This document shows positions 5,200 through 5,879 of a stretch of DNA of 5,879 nt, one piece after another; position 1 is the stretch's first letter; each line of letters opens with the position of its first letter. Both the position numbers and the translations under genes were made by a program. The notes under the pieces are model-generated. The model did no database searches. It was not told the origin of the DNA and saw nothing but the letters and a program-made list of their open reading frames with translations. Source of the stretch: JANNGZ01 sp031404155 (GTDB lineage Bacteria > Pseudomonadota > Gammaproteobacteria > Burkholderiales > Burkholderiaceae_C); the NCBI GenBank assembly GCA_031404155.1, contig JANNGZ010000387.1, positions 1 to 5,879 on the forward strand. Reading direction: 5' to 3'.

Positions 5200-5879
5200 A
5201 TGAAGCTGCGCCGCCGAACGCTCTCCCAACTCGCCTTTGTCGCGCTCACGGTCTGCGCCGGTGCGGGCGCCTTCGCCCAGGGCACCGTGCTGCGCGTGGT
5301 GCCGCACTCGAACCTGGCGGTGCTCGACCCGATCTGGACCACCGCCTACATGAGCCGCAACCACGGCTACATGATCTACGACACCCTCTTCGGCACCGAC
5401 GAGAACAACCAGGTCAAACCGCAGATGGTGGATACCTGGACCGTGTCGCCCGACAAGAAAACGTGGAATTTCAAACTTCGCAGCGGCCTCGCGTTCCACG
5501 ACGGCAAGCCGGTGACCGGCGAAGACGTGGTGGCCTCGCTCAACCGCTGGGGCAAGCGCGACGCCATGGGCGTGGCGCTGATGGGCTTCATCGACAAGCT
5601 GGAAGCCACCGGCGCCGATTCGGTGCGCATGACGCTGAAGGAACCCTGCGGCTTCGTGCTCGAGGCTCTCGGCAAGCCGTCTTCGAATGTGCCCTTCATC
5701 ATGCAGAAGCGCATCGCTGAAACCGATGCCTTCAAGCAGATCGAGGAGCACATCGGTTCGGGCCCCTACATTTTCGTGCGCGAGGAGTTCAAGCCGGGCG
5801 ACAAGGCGGTTTACGTGCGCAACGGCAAATACGTGCCGCGCAAGGAAGCGCCTTCCGGATCCACCGGCGGCAAGCAGGT
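5200..5879 (+). CDS. ABC transporter solute-binding protein, family 5 (3' end outside window)
   Basis: The frame opens at ATG 5200, preceded by AAGGA (5191-5195), and stays open to the window edge. It gives 226 residues of a protein normally around 500-540 long. It begins with a signal peptide (MKLRRRTLSQLAFVALTVCA, then GAGAFA) with likely cleavage before Gln27. Cys19 has Val before it, so a lipobox is not satisfied. The RRR stretch leaves Tat export possible. The mature part shows the family 5 (peptide/nickel/opine-type, SBP_bac_5) pattern: LRVVPHSNLAVLDPIWTTAY (31-50), YMIYDTLFGTD (57-67), the signature FKLRSGLAFHDGKPVTGEDV (91-110) with VASLNRWG after it, and GSGPYIFVREEFKPGDKAVY (186-205). 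It should bind a solute in the periplasm and deliver it to DppBCDF-like permease and ATPase subunits, which would be expected downstream. Its position after the monooxygenase suggests import of that enzyme's substrate or a precursor. The ligand is not predictable from this part. Confidence 0.92.
   Translation, partial: MKLRRRTLSQLAFVALTVCAGAGAFAQGTVLRVVPHSNLAVLDPIWTTAYMSRNHGYMIYDTLFGTDENNQVKPQMVDTWTVSPDKKTWNFKLRSGLAFHDGKPVTGEDVVASLNRWGKRDAMGVALMGFIDKLEATGADSVRMTLKEPCGFVLEALGKPSSNVPFIMQKRIAETDAFKQIEEHIGSGPYIFVREEFKPGDKAVYVRNGKYVPRKEAPSGSTGGKQ

Noticed and set aside
5254..5256. Lipoprotein lipobox at Cys19 of the solute-binding protein
   Set aside because: The residue before Cys is Val, whereas Gly, Ala or Ser is expected there. 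An AFA-Q signal peptidase I site follows at residues 24-27.
3465..5342. A 625-codon open frame on the minus strand opposite the monooxygenase
   Set aside because: It runs antisense to the well-supported monooxygenase and to the start of the solute-binding gene. Its composition is that of a GC-driven shadow, and no family motif is visible.

Overview
The window looks like chromosomal DNA of a high-GC betaproteobacterium, probably of the order Burkholderiales. This rests on strong G/C third-position bias, the wording of the HrpA C-terminus, the pairing of a nitrilotriacetate/dibenzothiophene-type flavin monooxygenase with a family 5 solute-binding protein, and a GC-rich stem-loop repeat of a kind scattered through many proteobacterial genomes. 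No RNA gene, CRISPR array, integrase or insertion sequence is visible.

Layout, left to right. (1) 1-1187 (+): the C-terminal third of the ATP-dependent RNA helicase HrpA, cut by the window edge. (2) 1200-1304: an imperfect long palindrome of two REP-like hairpin units, lying where hrpA and the next gene converge. The stop codon of the minus-strand gene is inside it. (3) 1292-2824 (-): an amidase-signature hydrolase with the Lys/cis-Ser/Ser triad. (4) 2821-3014 (-): an apparent remnant of a HAD-type hydrolase, with an N-terminal piece and a C-terminal piece joined out of frame. Its stop codon overlaps a possible amidase start (ATGA). (5) 3076-3468 (-): a small exported protein made almost entirely of three 31-residue repeats. 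(6) 3469-3722: a 254-bp divergent intergenic region with a possible ECF-type promoter and a CCTNAGG palindrome. (7) 3723-5090 (+): an NtaA/SnaA/DszA-family FMN-dependent monooxygenase. (8) 5091-5199: a short spacer with two GC-rich hairpins. (9) 5200 to the window end (+): the first 226 residues of a periplasmic family 5 solute-binding protein.

The window holds three functional blocks. hrpA is housekeeping. The amidase and the HAD remnant form a decayed minus-strand pair, possibly with the repeat protein upstream on the same transcript. The monooxygenase and the solute-binding protein are same-strand and closely spaced. They look like the start of an uptake-and-oxidation locus for a small organic compound (an organosulfur, aminocarboxylate or similar heteroatom compound is plausible). 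The substrate cannot be read from this sequence.

I did not find a convincing new defence or mobile system. The items most worth a second look are the 31-residue repeat protein, the deleted HAD gene with its short junction motif, and the repeat element that supplies the amidase stop codon.
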